64,000 nucleotides of DNA, taken from positions 1,612,001 to 1,676,000 of the forward strand of contig JBMNGC010000001.1 in NCBI GenBank assembly GCA_050949645.1, given 5' to 3'. The position numbers and the translations under genes were made by a program. The DNA comes from RUG369 sp050949645. GTDB taxonomy: Bacteria > Planctomycetota > Planctomycetia > Pirellulales > Thermoguttaceae. Shown here in pieces: positions 41,606-52,382 of the stretch; position 1 is the first letter of the stretch; every line of letters starts with the position of its first letter. A model generated the notes under the pieces. The model was not told where the DNA came from and did not search any database. It worked only from the letters and a program-made list of their open reading frames with translations.

Positions 41606-42901
41606 TCACCGAACTTCCGCGTCCGCAAGTTCGGCTGCTTTGATAGCCAATCCGTCGGCGCTCAACGCGCGCAGACGTTTCAAAAAGTTTTCCTGCTCCG
41701 TCGTCCACACAAGGGGCGTTCCCTGGCACAAGGACGACTCGTCCCAACCGTGCGCCGACGCCGTCGCCCGAAACAAAGCGTCGAGGAGTTCCCCGAGCCC
41801 GGAGCCGTTGCGCGCACTCACCAGAATTGTCTCGCCAAGCTCCGAATCATGCCAGTCTTTCGCCCACGTCTCCGGAGGAAGATCGGTCTTATTGAGCGTC
41901 TTAAGAATCTCAGGTAATTCCCGACCCGCATCCTCAGGAAAGGAGCGTTGAAAAATGGGCTCCTGTTCCAGACGTGAAATCGTCGGATCATAGACGCAAA
42001 TCACTGCGTCGGCGCGCCGAACGAGCGACGTCGCAAGCGAAATGCCCGCGCGTTCGAGGCTATCCGAAGTCTCGCGAAGCCCTGCGGAGTCGACGAGCTC
42101 GTAATTCCAACCTTTGTACGTAAAAGGCGCGCTGACAAGGTCGCGCGTCGTACCAATCACGGGCGAAGCGACGGCGCGCTCATAGCCCAAAATCGCGTTG
42201 AGCAAGCTACTTTTGCCGACGTTTGGCGCGCCGGTCAGCGCGACGACAAAGGACGCCGCGAGATACCGACCAAGGGTTCGATTCAAAACAACGTCGATCG
42301 CGGCAACGAGCTCGTCCTTACGCCAGACGGCGCTCGCCTTTTGGAAATCGGCGAACCATCGTCGCCAAGCCTCGCGTTGATCGCAGGCAAGCTTCGCCGT
42401 TTCCTCGGTCGTCGTCTGGGTGAGCAGCTCGTCCGCCGGGTCGAGAAAAAGCGTTTGAACTGGCGACGAAAAACGGTCGGCGCCGGACCTCGTTTTTTCG
42501 CGCGAAACGAGACGTTCCCATTCGCCGCCGGAGACGACGCGCGCGCCATGTCGCCGAAAACAGTCGATAATCCGCGCGGTCACCAGGTCGCCGCCGTGAC
42601 AATTGAGTTCAAAGGCGTTGCGCGCTCGGCGCCGCAGAATGACTTCGTCCGCGGTTTCGCGGCGCTCGTCAAAGTAAAAGAGACCGAAAAACTGGCGATC
42701 GAAGCGTGCTTCGTCGAAAAAATTTGACGCGGCGCCGTCTGCGCGCGTCAAGCGTGAACGCAAGATGCGCCAGCCCCCTTCCCCGACAACTCCTACGACG
42801 CTCACGGCGGCGCGTCCCGACGGCGTAAGCCTTGCGACCGTCGTCGAAGGAGCGCTCAGCGGCTCCGCGCGATCCTGCCTGATCAGGTTCGGTTTCGTCA
42901 A
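41606..42901 (-). CDS. MnmE/TrmE-like GTPase lacking the C-terminal Cys motif
   Basis: 431 residues. The N-terminal domain has ATVAR-like VARLTPSGRAAVSVVGV and NCHGGDLVTARI, equivalent to the formyl-THF-binding part of MnmE. The G domain follows: G1 LTGAPNVGKSSLLNA around residue 225, G2 IGTTRD, G3 VDSAGLRE, G4 LNKTDLP. The final residues end AAELADAEVR and do not carry the C-[IL]-G-K sequence whose Cys is required for 5-carboxymethylaminomethyl-uridine formation on tRNA. It may keep GTPase function only, or a shortened C-terminal domain. The start overlaps the stop of the membrane protein by four bases (ATGA), a sign of coupled translation. Confidence 0.85.
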   Translation of the reverse strand: MTKPNLIRQDRAEPLSAPSTTVARLTPSGRAAVSVVGVVGEGGWRILRSRLTRADGAASNFFDEARFDRQFFGLFYFDERRETADEVILRRRARNAFELNCHGGDLVTARIIDCFRRHGARVVSGGEWERLVSREKTRSGADRFSSPVQTLFLDPADELLTQTTTEETAKLACDQREAWRRWFADFQKASAVWRKDELVAAIDVVLNRTLGRYLAASFVVALTGAPNVGKSSLLNAILGYERAVASPVIGTTRDLVSAPFTYKGWNYELVDSAGLRETSDSLERAGISLATSLVRRADAVICVYDPTISRLEQEPIFQRSFPEDAGRELPEILKTLNKTDLPPETWAKDWHDSELGETILVSARNGSGLGELLDALFRATASAHGWDESSLCQGTPLVWTTEQENFLKRLRALSADGLAIKAAELADAEVR

Positions 42902-44100
42902 GAATCGCCCTCCTGCTCGGCGGCTTTTTCAGAGGCGGAGGCGGCGCTAGACGCGGAGGTCGTCGAGCTCGTAGCGCGTTGCGACGCGGCGTTTTGCGCG
43001 TCGAAGATCGGCGCACCCTTACCGTCCTTGAGAATTTTACGGAGCTTACGAGGCGCGGTTCCTTTAAGGTTGAGCGCGCAGGAATCGAAGGGCGTACCGT
43101 CGACGCTGCGACGCAGCATGATATAGATTGCGTTACAATAAACGACGGCGGCGGCGTACGGATACGCAACTGGAATTTGCGCGATCAGTCGTCCCCAAAA
43201 ACTGGACCAACTGTTTGCAGCGACGTCGAAGCATGTAACGTAACATTCGCACGCAAGGTAAGATACTGAATAAACAATAAAAGTTCCGACGATGATCAAG
43301 AGCTGCGCGACCGCTATATAAAGGAGCCAAATGAGCGTGCGCTGAATCAGATAGGAAACGCTTCTCGAGATGGCGTCGAATCCGTCGCAATTTTCGGCCG
43401 CAATGGCGGAGAGCCCCAGTGGAACGGCGACAATGAGGAGAATGAGGATAAATTCCGTCAGGACGAAGAACGCGCCCACAAAAGGAGCGAGGAACAGTCC
43501 TACCCATACGGCCCATCGGGCGACATACCAAACTACAAAAAGCGCAAGCAAGACGCAGAGGGGCGCCACGCAGGTCAGAAGCGCCGCCGGCAAACGTTTT
43601 AATGCAAAGCGCATGGACGCGAAGGTCGATGAACGAGAAGTCGTCGTCAATCGAACCACAGCGGTGCGGGAAATTGCAAGCGCCAGCCATAATCCAACAA
43701 CAAACGTCGCCAGATAGAGCGCCAATGTCGCCTTATTGCTTGAATTTGTTTCCGCAAAATTCCGCGCGCGGTTCGAGGGGTTCCACGTCGCAAACCTCCA
43801 GAGGTCGCGCACGGGCGCAGTTCCATTGGAAAGAGATTCAAAGAACGCACGATCCGACACATATCGCAGCGATCCCAAAGAGTCGTCGGTAGGATTCAGA
43901 TTGACAATACCCGCGCTCGACTGCGCGTTCTCCACGTCTTTTATCCAAACAAGGGGCAGAACTGTCAGCGCCGCAAGCAAAAGGAGAAAGGTCGGCTTGA
44001 AGGTCGCGGAAAAGGCGCGGAAAAAGAGCGTCATAGGGATGAGCTCTAGCCAGTCGACCCTGCGAATCGTGCCAGCGTCAATGTCGTAGGTTTTTGCCAT
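42898..44100 (-). CDS. Planctomycete-conserved polytopic membrane protein
   Basis: 400 residues, about seven hydrophobic helices. The start MAKTYDIDAG is preceded by AGGAGA with 8-base spacing; an upstream in-frame start is 9 codons earlier. The segment LELIPMTLFFRAF then a long helix LLLLAALTVLPLVW resembles a family of planctomycete membrane proteins (recognised by pattern only). The last 45 residues are Ala/Ser/Thr-rich and disordered. The function is unknown. The gene is coupled to the MnmE-like GTPase and the giant TPR protein. Confidence 0.75.
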   Translation of the reverse strand: MAKTYDIDAGTIRRVDWLELIPMTLFFRAFSATFKPTFLLLLAALTVLPLVWIKDVENAQSSAGIVNLNPTDDSLGSLRYVSDRAFFESLSNGTAPVRDLWRFATWNPSNRARNFAETNSSNKATLALYLATFVVGLWLALAISRTAVVRLTTTSRSSTFASMRFALKRLPAALLTCVAPLCVLLALFVVWYVARWAVWVGLFLAPFVGAFFVLTEFILILLIVAVPLGLSAIAAENCDGFDAISRSVSYLIQRTLIWLLYIAVAQLLIIVGTFIVYSVSYLACECYVTCFDVAANSWSSFWGRLIAQIPVAYPYAAAVVYCNAIYIMLRRSVDGTPFDSCALNLKGTAPRKLRKILKDGKGAPIFDAQNAASQRATSSTTSASSAASASEKAAEQEGDS

Positions 44101-44198
44101 CGACCAATCTCCTGTCTTCGTTCTCAATGTATACGCGCAACTTGTCTATTCTATTTCCACCAGAGAACCAGACAAGTTAAAGGACGCCGTCCAGGACG

Positions 44199-44226
44199 AT
44201 TATAGGAGAAACGCCCGAATTTCCAA
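44199..44226 (-). promoter_or_regulatory. Promoter of the membrane protein-GTPase-TPR unit
   Basis: TTGGAA (44221-44226), 16-base spacer, TATAAT (44199-44204). In the leader, AACTTGTCT / AGACAAGTT (44131-44178) can form a 9-bp hairpin over a 22-base loop. Confidence 0.55.
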
Positions 44227-44283
44227 CTATGAAAGCCTATTCTGCCAATAGTTAGCCCCAAAAGGAAAACAGTTACCTTGGCT

Positions 44284-44493
44284 TCATGAGCGCTCAGGAT
44301 GCTCATCGTCCGTTATCGGATGGAACTCTTCGGCGTTCACGCGTTCGATTTTGTCGAGATCATAGACGGGCAAACCGTACTCCTCGCAAAACCAGCGCTT
44401 CGCGTCAATCTGCTGGCAACGCTGCGAGCAGAACGGCATGACGACGCCGGGATCCTCTTCGGAAAAGTTCTTCTTACATATGGAACAGCGCAT
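44284..44493 (-). CDS. yacG: Zinc-binding YacG-like DNA gyrase inhibitor
   Basis: 69 residues from the ATG at 44493; a longer start at 44547 or above would cover a terminator and is rejected. The zinc ribbon MRCSICKKNF (CxxC) then PFCSQRCQQIDAKRW (C-x3-C), with WFCEEYGLPVYD and an acidic tail, is the YacG pattern. In E. coli YacG binds GyrB and inhibits gyrase. The arrangement is unusual: the transcript end of the chaperone block lies 20 bases upstream, so expression depends on read-through or an unseen promoter. No ribosome-binding site is obvious. Confidence 0.85.
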   Translation of the reverse strand: MRCSICKKNFSEEDPGVVMPFCSQRCQQIDAKRWFCEEYGLPVYDLDKIERVNAEEFHPITDDEHPERS

Positions 44494-44509
44494 AATACAG
44501 CCGCTTGTC

Positions 44510-44564
44510 GCGGGAAAATAAAAAGGCTCCGACAAGTTCCCGACCATGGAACGCTCGTCGGAGC
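44510..44564 (-). terminator. Rho-independent terminator/attenuator after grpE and before yacG
   Basis: On the minus strand GCTCCGAC pairs with GTCGGAGC, with an inner GTTCC/GGAAC stem, followed by CTTTTTATTTT. Its position in front of yacG would either end the chaperone transcript or attenuate yacG. Confidence 0.8.
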
Positions 44565-44832
44565 AATGAAAATGAATCAATGGAGAGGCGCATCTCGGAG
44601 CGGAACTAGTCAATGAAGAGATTTTACGCTTCTAATCGGCGCCGTAAACCCGTCCCCCATTAAAAGAGTCGCGTTAACGCGGCGAACGGACATCGACGTT
44701 AGACTCAGAATGAACCCGAGTGCGCTGCGACGATAGCGCCGCATAATCTCGCGCTTCTCACAAATCGCCGCATCATGCCCTTGTTGCGTCGCGCAACGGC
44801 GTCTGAGGCGCTCATATGAACCTAAAGGGCGG
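44565..44832. other. Intergenic stretch downstream of grpE
   Basis: 268 bases with no gene recognised; a short inverted repeat GTTGCG/CGCAAC lies at about 44782-44796. Confidence 0.4.
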
Positions 44833-45453
44833 TCACTCCTCAGGATTCGTCTCCTCGTTCCCCTCCGATTTGGGCGCGGCGATAACGACTTGCGACGCTC
44901 GGATCACGCGATCGTGAAGCTTGAAGCCCGCTTTAACTTCGACGATCACCGTATTGACGGGATATTCGTCGGATGGTAGCGCCGCGACCGACTCATGGAC
45001 GCTCGGATCAAAAGGCTTATGCAGCGCGTCGATTTTTTCGATTCCGTTCTGTCGGAAGATCTTCAGAAACTCGTCGGCAACTATTTTAACGCCGTCGAGG
45101 ACGGCTTCGCCATTGTGTTCGGGATCGTCGATGCTCAGCGCGAGCGTTAAGTTGTCCCAGACGGGGAGGATCGCGCGCGCAAGATCGACGGACGCGTACT
45201 TGCGCTCCTCAGCATGCAGACGTTTGGTCCGCTCTCGGAAATTCTGAAGTTCAGCCAACGCGCGCAAACCGCGATCCTTCGCTTCTTCAAGTTCTTTCTT
45301 GAGCGTCTCGTACTCGGCGCGAGTGATCGTGACCGCGTCGTCGTCTGACTCGGCTGAATCGGCGCAGGCGGCCGTAACGTCGTCGGCAAGATCCTGAACT
45401 TCGTCCATGGTCTTGTCGAATTCGTGCAGGTCGTCGTGTGTATCAGGTTTCAT
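44833..45453 (-). CDS. grpE: GrpE nucleotide-exchange factor of DnaK
   Basis: 206 residues. An acidic N-terminus (DDVTAACADSAESDDDAV) is followed by the dimerising coiled coil LKKELEEAKDRGLRALAELQ, the family signature NFRERTKRLHAEE, then the beta-domain: PFDPSVHESVA and GFKLHDRVIRASQVVI. It releases ADP from DnaK. No dnaK is in the window. It lies 118 bases downstream of dnaJ on the same strand. Confidence 0.95.
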   Translation of the reverse strand: MKPDTHDDLHEFDKTMDEVQDLADDVTAACADSAESDDDAVTITRAEYETLKKELEEAKDRGLRALAELQNFRERTKRLHAEERKYASVDLARAILPVWDNLTLALSIDDPEHNGEAVLDGVKIVADEFLKIFRQNGIEKIDALHKPFDPSVHESVAALPSDEYPVNTVIVEVKAGFKLHDRVIRASQVVIAAPKSEGNEETNPEE

Positions 45454-45571
45454 CGTTTACGAACCCTCGTCTCGCAACGAGGTCCTCCGTTTATATTCGC
45501 GACGTCATATTCGGTAGGAACAGAACGTCGATAGGGTTCTGGTTTAATCTACTATTTTAAAGAAGGGAGGA

Positions 45572-46765
45572 TCAGGCCGATTCCTTGCCGGATAAATTAT
45601 TCGCTTCTTCCACGTTGGCTTCCTTCTTATCGGGGAAGAAGTCGGAAACGAATTTCTTGAGCCTCGAACCAAAGGAACGGCGTTCAGGCAGGACAGAATC
45701 CCCTTCATATTCCGCAAGCTGTCGGAGAATCTTTTCATGTTCCGGCTTAACCTTGGTCGGAACCTCGATGAAGAGATAAATACAGAGATCGCCCGCGGCG
45801 TTCCGACGCGGCGTCGGCATGCCGCGCCCCTTGAGGCGTATCATGCTCCCGTTCTGCGTCCCCGACGGAACCTTGATCATTTCGATCCCGTCGAGCGTCG
45901 GAACCTCGATTTCCGCGCCAAGCGCCGCTTGCGCGTATCCGATCGGAATCTGACAGATCAAATTCTGACCTTCGCGCTGGAAAAGAGGATGCTTCCTGAT
46001 CTGAATGAGGACGTAGCAATCCCCTGGAGGACCCCCGTTAGGGCTCTGATCCCCTTCCCCTTGCAGTCTCAGACGAACGCCGCTGTCGACGCCCGCCGGA
46101 ACACGAATCTCGTGCGTTACCTCGCGTGCCACGAGTCCGGAACCGCGGCAATCAACGCATGGATCTACAATCACGACGCCGCGACCGCGGCATTTCGGAC
46201 AGGTTGTCTGGATAGAGAAGACGCCCGTCGACTGCTGAATACGCCCGCGTCCGCCGCAATATTTACAAACCTCGGGCTTCGTGCCGGGCTTAGCGCCCGA
46301 GCCGTCGCAGGTCTGGCAAACCTCGCGGCGACGGTATCGAATTTCTTTCTCGACGCCTCGCGCCGCCTCATGAAGATCAAGCGTCATCCCGCAACGCACG
46401 TCGGCGCCCTGGCGCCCCCTGGCGCCCCCGCGACTGCCGCCGCCGAATATGTTGAAAATCGCATCGCCGAAGACGTCGCCAAAGGCGCCGAATATATCGC
46501 TGACGTCCTGAAAACCGCCGATTCCGCCGTTGCGATCGAGGCCCGCGCGTCCATAGCGATCATAGATATCTCGTTTCTCTGGATCGCCAAGAACTTCAAA
46601 CGCTTCCGCACAGAGCTTAAATTGCGCAACCGCTTCTTCATCGCCAGGGTTGCGGTCGGGATGATATTTGAGCGCGGCTTTACGATACGCCGATTTGATC
46701 TCTTCCTGCGAAGCAGAACGGTCTAATCCTAGTAGTTCGTAATAATCGACTTCTTCAGCCATCAT
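45572..46765 (-). CDS. dnaJ: Chaperone DnaJ
   Basis: 397 residues. J domain (5-70) with KYHPDRNPGDEEA (HPD at 36-38), a glycine/phenylalanine-rich linker (FGAFGDVFGDAIFNIFGGGSRG), then a zinc domain with four CxxCxGxG repeats (CQTCDGSG, CKYCGGRG, CPKCRGRG, CVDCRGSG) and two C-terminal beta-domains. It has all parts of a full-length type I DnaJ, stimulates DnaK ATPase and delivers substrates. It can start at 46765 or one codon later (MMAEE). Confidence 0.96.
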   Translation of the reverse strand: MMAEEVDYYELLGLDRSASQEEIKSAYRKAALKYHPDRNPGDEEAVAQFKLCAEAFEVLGDPEKRDIYDRYGRAGLDRNGGIGGFQDVSDIFGAFGDVFGDAIFNIFGGGSRGGARGRQGADVRCGMTLDLHEAARGVEKEIRYRRREVCQTCDGSGAKPGTKPEVCKYCGGRGRIQQSTGVFSIQTTCPKCRGRGVVIVDPCVDCRGSGLVAREVTHEIRVPAGVDSGVRLRLQGEGDQSPNGGPPGDCYVLIQIRKHPLFQREGQNLICQIPIGYAQAALGAEIEVPTLDGIEMIKVPSGTQNGSMIRLKGRGMPTPRRNAAGDLCIYLFIEVPTKVKPEHEKILRQLAEYEGDSVLPERRSFGSRLKKFVSDFFPDKKEANVEEANNLSGKESA

Positions 46766-47067
46766 CTTTGCTTTCGCTAGTCGGCGCGCGGCCGACTGTC
46801 ATGTCGCCGCAGACAGCGAGGTCGGCAGTCGACGAAAATCCAAAACGAAGGCGCCGGTCTGCGCCGGCGCGACAAGCCAATCTGCATGGCGCAATGCGCC
46901 GCAGAGGCTATAGGACGCACGCGCCGCTTTCGCGACGCGAGCGTCTACGGCGCCGGATTCGCACGTTGCTGCGCGATCCGGCGCGACTAAAGCTCGTCGA
47001 AGTCTCAACGACTTCAACGCGAAGGACGAGCGAGCGACCGTCTTACGCGGTCGCGCCGCAAGGAAGA
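46766..47067. other. Intergenic stretch between groEL1 and dnaJ
   Basis: 302 bases rich in GC inverted repeats (GGCGCCGG / CCGGCGC near 46855 and GCGACCG / CGGTCGC near 47035). No gene. The second could end the groEL1 transcript but lacks a T-run. Confidence 0.4.
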
Positions 47068-48675
<1,608 letters not shown>

Positions 48676-48772
48676 AAAAAAAATCCTTATAACTTCTGGT
48701 CAGAAGTCCTGGCGCGCGTCGGCGCCAGGACGCTTCGATGTGATTGAAAGGCTAAGAGCGTCGATGCGGAAA

Positions 48773-49087
48773 TCACTCGGTCTTAACGACTTTCGCGAGG
48801 ACGTCGCTTTCACGGAGAATCTTGAGCTGCTCGCCGTCGACCTCGACGTCGGAGCCGGAATACTTTCCGTAAATGACTTCGTCGTCGATCGCAACGGTCA
48901 TTTCGGCGCGGTTACCGCTGTCAAGGAGACGACCGGCGCCAACGGCGACAACGACGCCGCGCTGCGGCTTCTCTTTCGCGCTGTCGGGAAGAAGAATCCC
49001 ACCGGCAGTTTTCTCTTCCGCCTCAAGCGGCTTAACGACAATACGATCTTCCAGAGGTTTGAGGTTCAGATTTTTTTTAACGGACAT
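48773..49087 (-). CDS. groES: Co-chaperonin GroES
   Basis: 104 residues. Seen: LKPLEDRIVVKPLEAEEKTAGGI, the mobile loop sequence and LPDSAKEKPQRGVVVAVG, then a dome and ELTVAIDDEVIYGKYSG-type end. It is the partner ring for both GroELs. AAGGAT lies before the ATG. Confidence 0.96.
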   Translation of the reverse strand: MSVKKNLNLKPLEDRIVVKPLEAEEKTAGGILLPDSAKEKPQRGVVVAVGAGRLLDSGNRAEMTVAIDDEVIYGKYSGSDVEVDGEQLKILRESDVLAKVVKTE

Positions 49088-49188
49088 TGTAAAATCCTTT
49101 CAATATTGTGAATTTTCATTTTATTTCTGGAGCGCTTGCGCAAACGCCGCACAGCCGCGTTTGCGCTCTGGTTGAAGCGGATATTTTA

Positions 49189-50838
49189 TCAGTAACCGCC
49201 CATGCCGCCCATGCCACCCATACCGCTTGGGTCTGGCATAGCAGGCTTTTCTTCAGTCGGGATTTCCGTCAGGAGGCAAGAGGTCGTGAGGAGCAGTCCC
49301 GCGACGCTCGCGGCGTTCTGCAACGCAACGCGGACGACCTTCGTCGGATCGATGACGCCCGCCTCGACAAGATCGCAGTAGGAATCTTTGTCGGCGTCGT
49401 AACCGTCGTTCTGACCTTCCATTTTACGAACATGATTAACGACAATAGAACCTTCGACGCCCGCGTTTTTGGCAATTTCGCGGATAGGCGCGGTAAGGGC
49501 GCGCTTAACGATCTGGACGCCGTAAACCTCGTCGCCGACAGCGCCTTTGACTTCCGTCAGCGTGTCCGCAGCGCGCAGAAGCGCTACGCCGCCGCCAGGT
49601 ACGATGCCTTCTTCGAGCGCCGCTTTCGTCGCGGCCTGAGCGTCCTCGTAGAGATACTTGCGTTCCTTAAGCTCCGTTTCCGTCGCCGCGCCAACGTTGA
49701 TGCGCGCGACGCCGCCGGCGAGCTTCGCCAAGCGTTCTTCGAGCTTCTCCTTATCGTAGGAGCTCGTCGTCGTTTCAATTTCCGCACGGATTTGTGCAAC
49801 GCGCGCGTCGACGTCTTCCTTCGCTCCGCCGCCGCCGATTATCGTGGTGGAGTCGCCGGTAACAACAATCTTCTTCGCGCGGCCAAGATCCTTGAGCTGG
49901 ACCGCGTCGAGCTGGACGCCGAGATCCTTGTAAACCGCCGTCGCGCCGGTGAGCGTCGCGATATCGCCAAGCATCGCCTTACGACGATCGCCGTAGCCCG
50001 GCGCTTTCACAGCGCAGACCTGAAGAACGCCGCGGAGCTTGTTGACGACGAGAGTCGCGAGCGCTTCGCCTTCGACGTCTTCAGCGACGACAAAGAGCGG
50101 GCGGCTCTGCTTGCTGATCGACTCGAGAAGAGGAACGAGAGCCTTCGCGGTAGAAATTTTCTCTTCAAAGACGAGAACGAGCGCGTCTTCAAGCTCAACT
50201 TTCTGGTCGTCGACATTCGTGACGAAGTGCGGAGAAAGATAACCGCGATCAAACTGCATGCCTTCCACGACGTCGACGTACGTCTCGAAGGACTTGCCTT
50301 CGTCAACCGTGATCACGCCGTTTTTGCCGACCTTAATAAACGCGTCGGCAAGAATTTGACCGATCGCCGGGTCGTTGTTACCCGCGATCGTCGCGACCTG
50401 CGCAATTTCCTTGCGACTCTTTTCGTTGATGGGAGTCGAAAGCTTATTGACATATTCGCAGACGACGTCCGCCGCCTTCTGAATTCCGCGCGACAACGCC
50501 ATCGGATCAGCGCCCGCCGCCGTCATCTTAAGCCCTTCAAGATAAATCGCTTCGGCAAGGACCGTCGCGGTCGTCGTACCGTCGCCCGCTGCCTGATTCG
50601 TCTTCGAGGCCGCCTGTTTAACAAGCGCCGCGCCCAGGTTCTCCTCTGGATCTTCAAGGGCGACGTCTTCAGCGACAGTTACTCCGTCCTTCGTGACCTT
50701 TGGCGCGCCCCACCCTTTGTCCAAAACAACGTTTCGACCGCGGGGACCCAATGTGCATTTTACAGCACGAGCCAATTTCTTGACGCCTTCGGCAACAGGA
50801 TTGCGAGCAGCGTCGTCAAACGACATTTTCTTTGCCAC
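49189..50838 (-). CDS. groEL: Chaperonin GroEL, paralogue 2 (GGM tail)
   Basis: 549 residues, ending DPSGMGGMGGMGGY, the standard GGM tail. Signature QAAGDGTTTATVLAEAIYLEG is present. The start is GTG at 50838, with AAGGAG at the right distance. It is first in the chaperone transcript. No CIRCE element was found upstream, so HrcA control is not supported here. Confidence 0.96.
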   Translation of the reverse strand: MAKKMSFDDAARNPVAEGVKKLARAVKCTLGPRGRNVVLDKGWGAPKVTKDGVTVAEDVALEDPEENLGAALVKQAASKTNQAAGDGTTTATVLAEAIYLEGLKMTAAGADPMALSRGIQKAADVVCEYVNKLSTPINEKSRKEIAQVATIAGNNDPAIGQILADAFIKVGKNGVITVDEGKSFETYVDVVEGMQFDRGYLSPHFVTNVDDQKVELEDALVLVFEEKISTAKALVPLLESISKQSRPLFVVAEDVEGEALATLVVNKLRGVLQVCAVKAPGYGDRRKAMLGDIATLTGATAVYKDLGVQLDAVQLKDLGRAKKIVVTGDSTTIIGGGGAKEDVDARVAQIRAEIETTTSSYDKEKLEERLAKLAGGVARINVGAATETELKERKYLYEDAQAATKAALEEGIVPGGGVALLRAADTLTEVKGAVGDEVYGVQIVKRALTAPIREIAKNAGVEGSIVVNHVRKMEGQNDGYDADKDSYCDLVEAGVIDPTKVVRVALQNAASVAGLLLTTSCLLTEIPTEEKPAMPDPSGMGGMGGMGGY

Positions 50839-51258
50839 TGCGGAATACTCCTTAATCTAAATCTAAATAGTTTGAATCGACGTCGGAGACTTGTCCTTAC
50901 GAAAGGCTGACGCCAACGCGAACAACCAAACGAATCGTCGACGCGCGTCTGACTCGACGCGCCAAAGACTCCAAAGTCTGTTTATTTTTTAATACGACCG
51001 TCGACGCGCCTGGGGCAAAATCCAGATCGGCGTTGACCGGACGCCACCAATTAAAGCATAACGGGCGCCAAACATTCTTTTTGGAAAATTTTTAACGCTT
51101 AAAATTTCGGTTTCAGTTTATCAAAGGAAATTATCAGTTTTAAAACGCGTAAAAAGAAATAAAAAGCGTAAAACAGGCGTCCTTGGCGCTCGCGGAACGC
51201 TATCTCTGCGCCGCGGCGTCAAATTGGCAGTTGACAGAGCAAGACGCCGAACGCGTTG
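50839..51258. other. AT-rich leader region of the chaperone block
   Basis: 420 bases. The segment 51065-51190 is strongly AT-rich compared with neighbours and should contain the promoter; candidate hexamers with acceptable spacing were weak. AGACT / AGTCT (about 50969-50982) forms a small stem next to TTTATTTTTT. No gene recognised. Confidence 0.4.
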
Positions 51259-52218
51259 CTAACCCTGTGAAAGTGTCTTAGCGACAAAAACGTCTTCTAT
51301 TTGGCGACGCCCAGCGTTCAGCGCGCGCGCCGACGACGCAACCTGGCGCGCTGTCGACTCGTCGGGACACAAGGCAAAAAAGGCGGAGCCGCTGCCCGTC
51401 ATTTGCGCCGCAAGCACGCCGGGAAGCGCCGACAACGTCGATTTCCAAAACGCGACGCCCTTCCAAAACTCAGCTGCAACGTCTTCAAGACGGTTGAAAA
51501 GAAGCTTTGAGATAAACGTTGCAAAGTCGTCGCCTCGGTATGATTGAATTGCGCGCAGCGCGTCGTCAATAGAACGCGTCGTCATATGAGCCGTCGAGGA
51601 ATAACGCCGATAAACCTCTGCGGTCGAAAAGCCAATCTGCGGCTTGACAACGACGGTCCAAAGCTCAGGAAGCGCGAACGGTTCAATCAACTCGCCACGT
51701 CCGCGACCGACAGACGCCCCTTCTTCGAGGAAGAGCGGAACGTCGCTGCCAACTCGGCTCGCAAGCTCGCTGAGTTTCTCTTTAGAAAAAAGATTTCCGT
51801 TCAACTTTTCCAGGATGAGGAGCATAGCCGCGGCGTCGCTTGAACCGCCGCCAAGTCCCGCTTGGGATGAAATCTTCTTATAAATCTTAACGTCTAAGCC
51901 GACTTCTCTGCTACACGAATGGTTTTTGCGCAACTCTTCCATATAGACACGGAACGCTTTTATGACAGTATTAGATTCGTCAGTTGGAATATCATTTCTG
52001 AAATTCCCCGATTCGTCGTAACACTCTAGCGTTATCTCCGCGACGCCCGACTCGACGACGCGACATTCGAGCCGGTCGTAAATCGAGATCGGAGTCGCGA
52101 GCGTCGCGATTTCGTGGTAGCCGTCGGGCCGTTTGCCCAAGATTTCAAAGAACAGGTTGAGCTTGGCGGGCGCCCAAACGCGGTAGAACGAGCCTTGCTC
52201 TGAAACTTCAATTTTCAT
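51259..52218 (-). CDS. ispE: 4-diphosphocytidyl-2-C-methyl-D-erythritol kinase
   Basis: 319 residues, GHMP kinase family. Seen: an N-terminal RVWAPAKLNLFFEILGKRPDGYHE, with the substrate-binding Lys/Asn, then SSQAGLGGGSSDAAA, the ATP loop, around residue 116, and the C-terminal TGSGSAFFALCPDE. It phosphorylates CDP-methylerythritol in the non-mevalonate isoprenoid pathway. It stands alone on this strand. Confidence 0.95.
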   Translation of the reverse strand: MKIEVSEQGSFYRVWAPAKLNLFFEILGKRPDGYHEIATLATPISIYDRLECRVVESGVAEITLECYDESGNFRNDIPTDESNTVIKAFRVYMEELRKNHSCSREVGLDVKIYKKISSQAGLGGGSSDAAAMLLILEKLNGNLFSKEKLSELASRVGSDVPLFLEEGASVGRGRGELIEPFALPELWTVVVKPQIGFSTAEVYRRYSSTAHMTTRSIDDALRAIQSYRGDDFATFISKLLFNRLEDVAAEFWKGVAFWKSTLSALPGVLAAQMTGSGSAFFALCPDESTARQVASSARALNAGRRQIEDVFVAKTLSQG

Positions 52219-52382
52219 TTTGCCAGTAGAACCGCCGCTTAATCTGGAATTTCTATTTATCGCTATATATTATTTATATAACACGGCAATTATTTGTCGC
52301 TCTTCCATGCCGAAGCGAAGAGCGCGCATGCGGTCTAGACGCTGATTAAACCGCGGACGAACCGCAAATATCTTCGCTATCG

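Noticed and set aside
49108..50910. 600-codon open frame opposite groEL2
   Set aside because: Same explanation: antisense of the second groEL, composition typical of a shadow.
50839..51258. CIRCE element expected upstream of groEL
   Set aside because: I searched by eye for TTAGCACTC and its inverted partner and did not find it.
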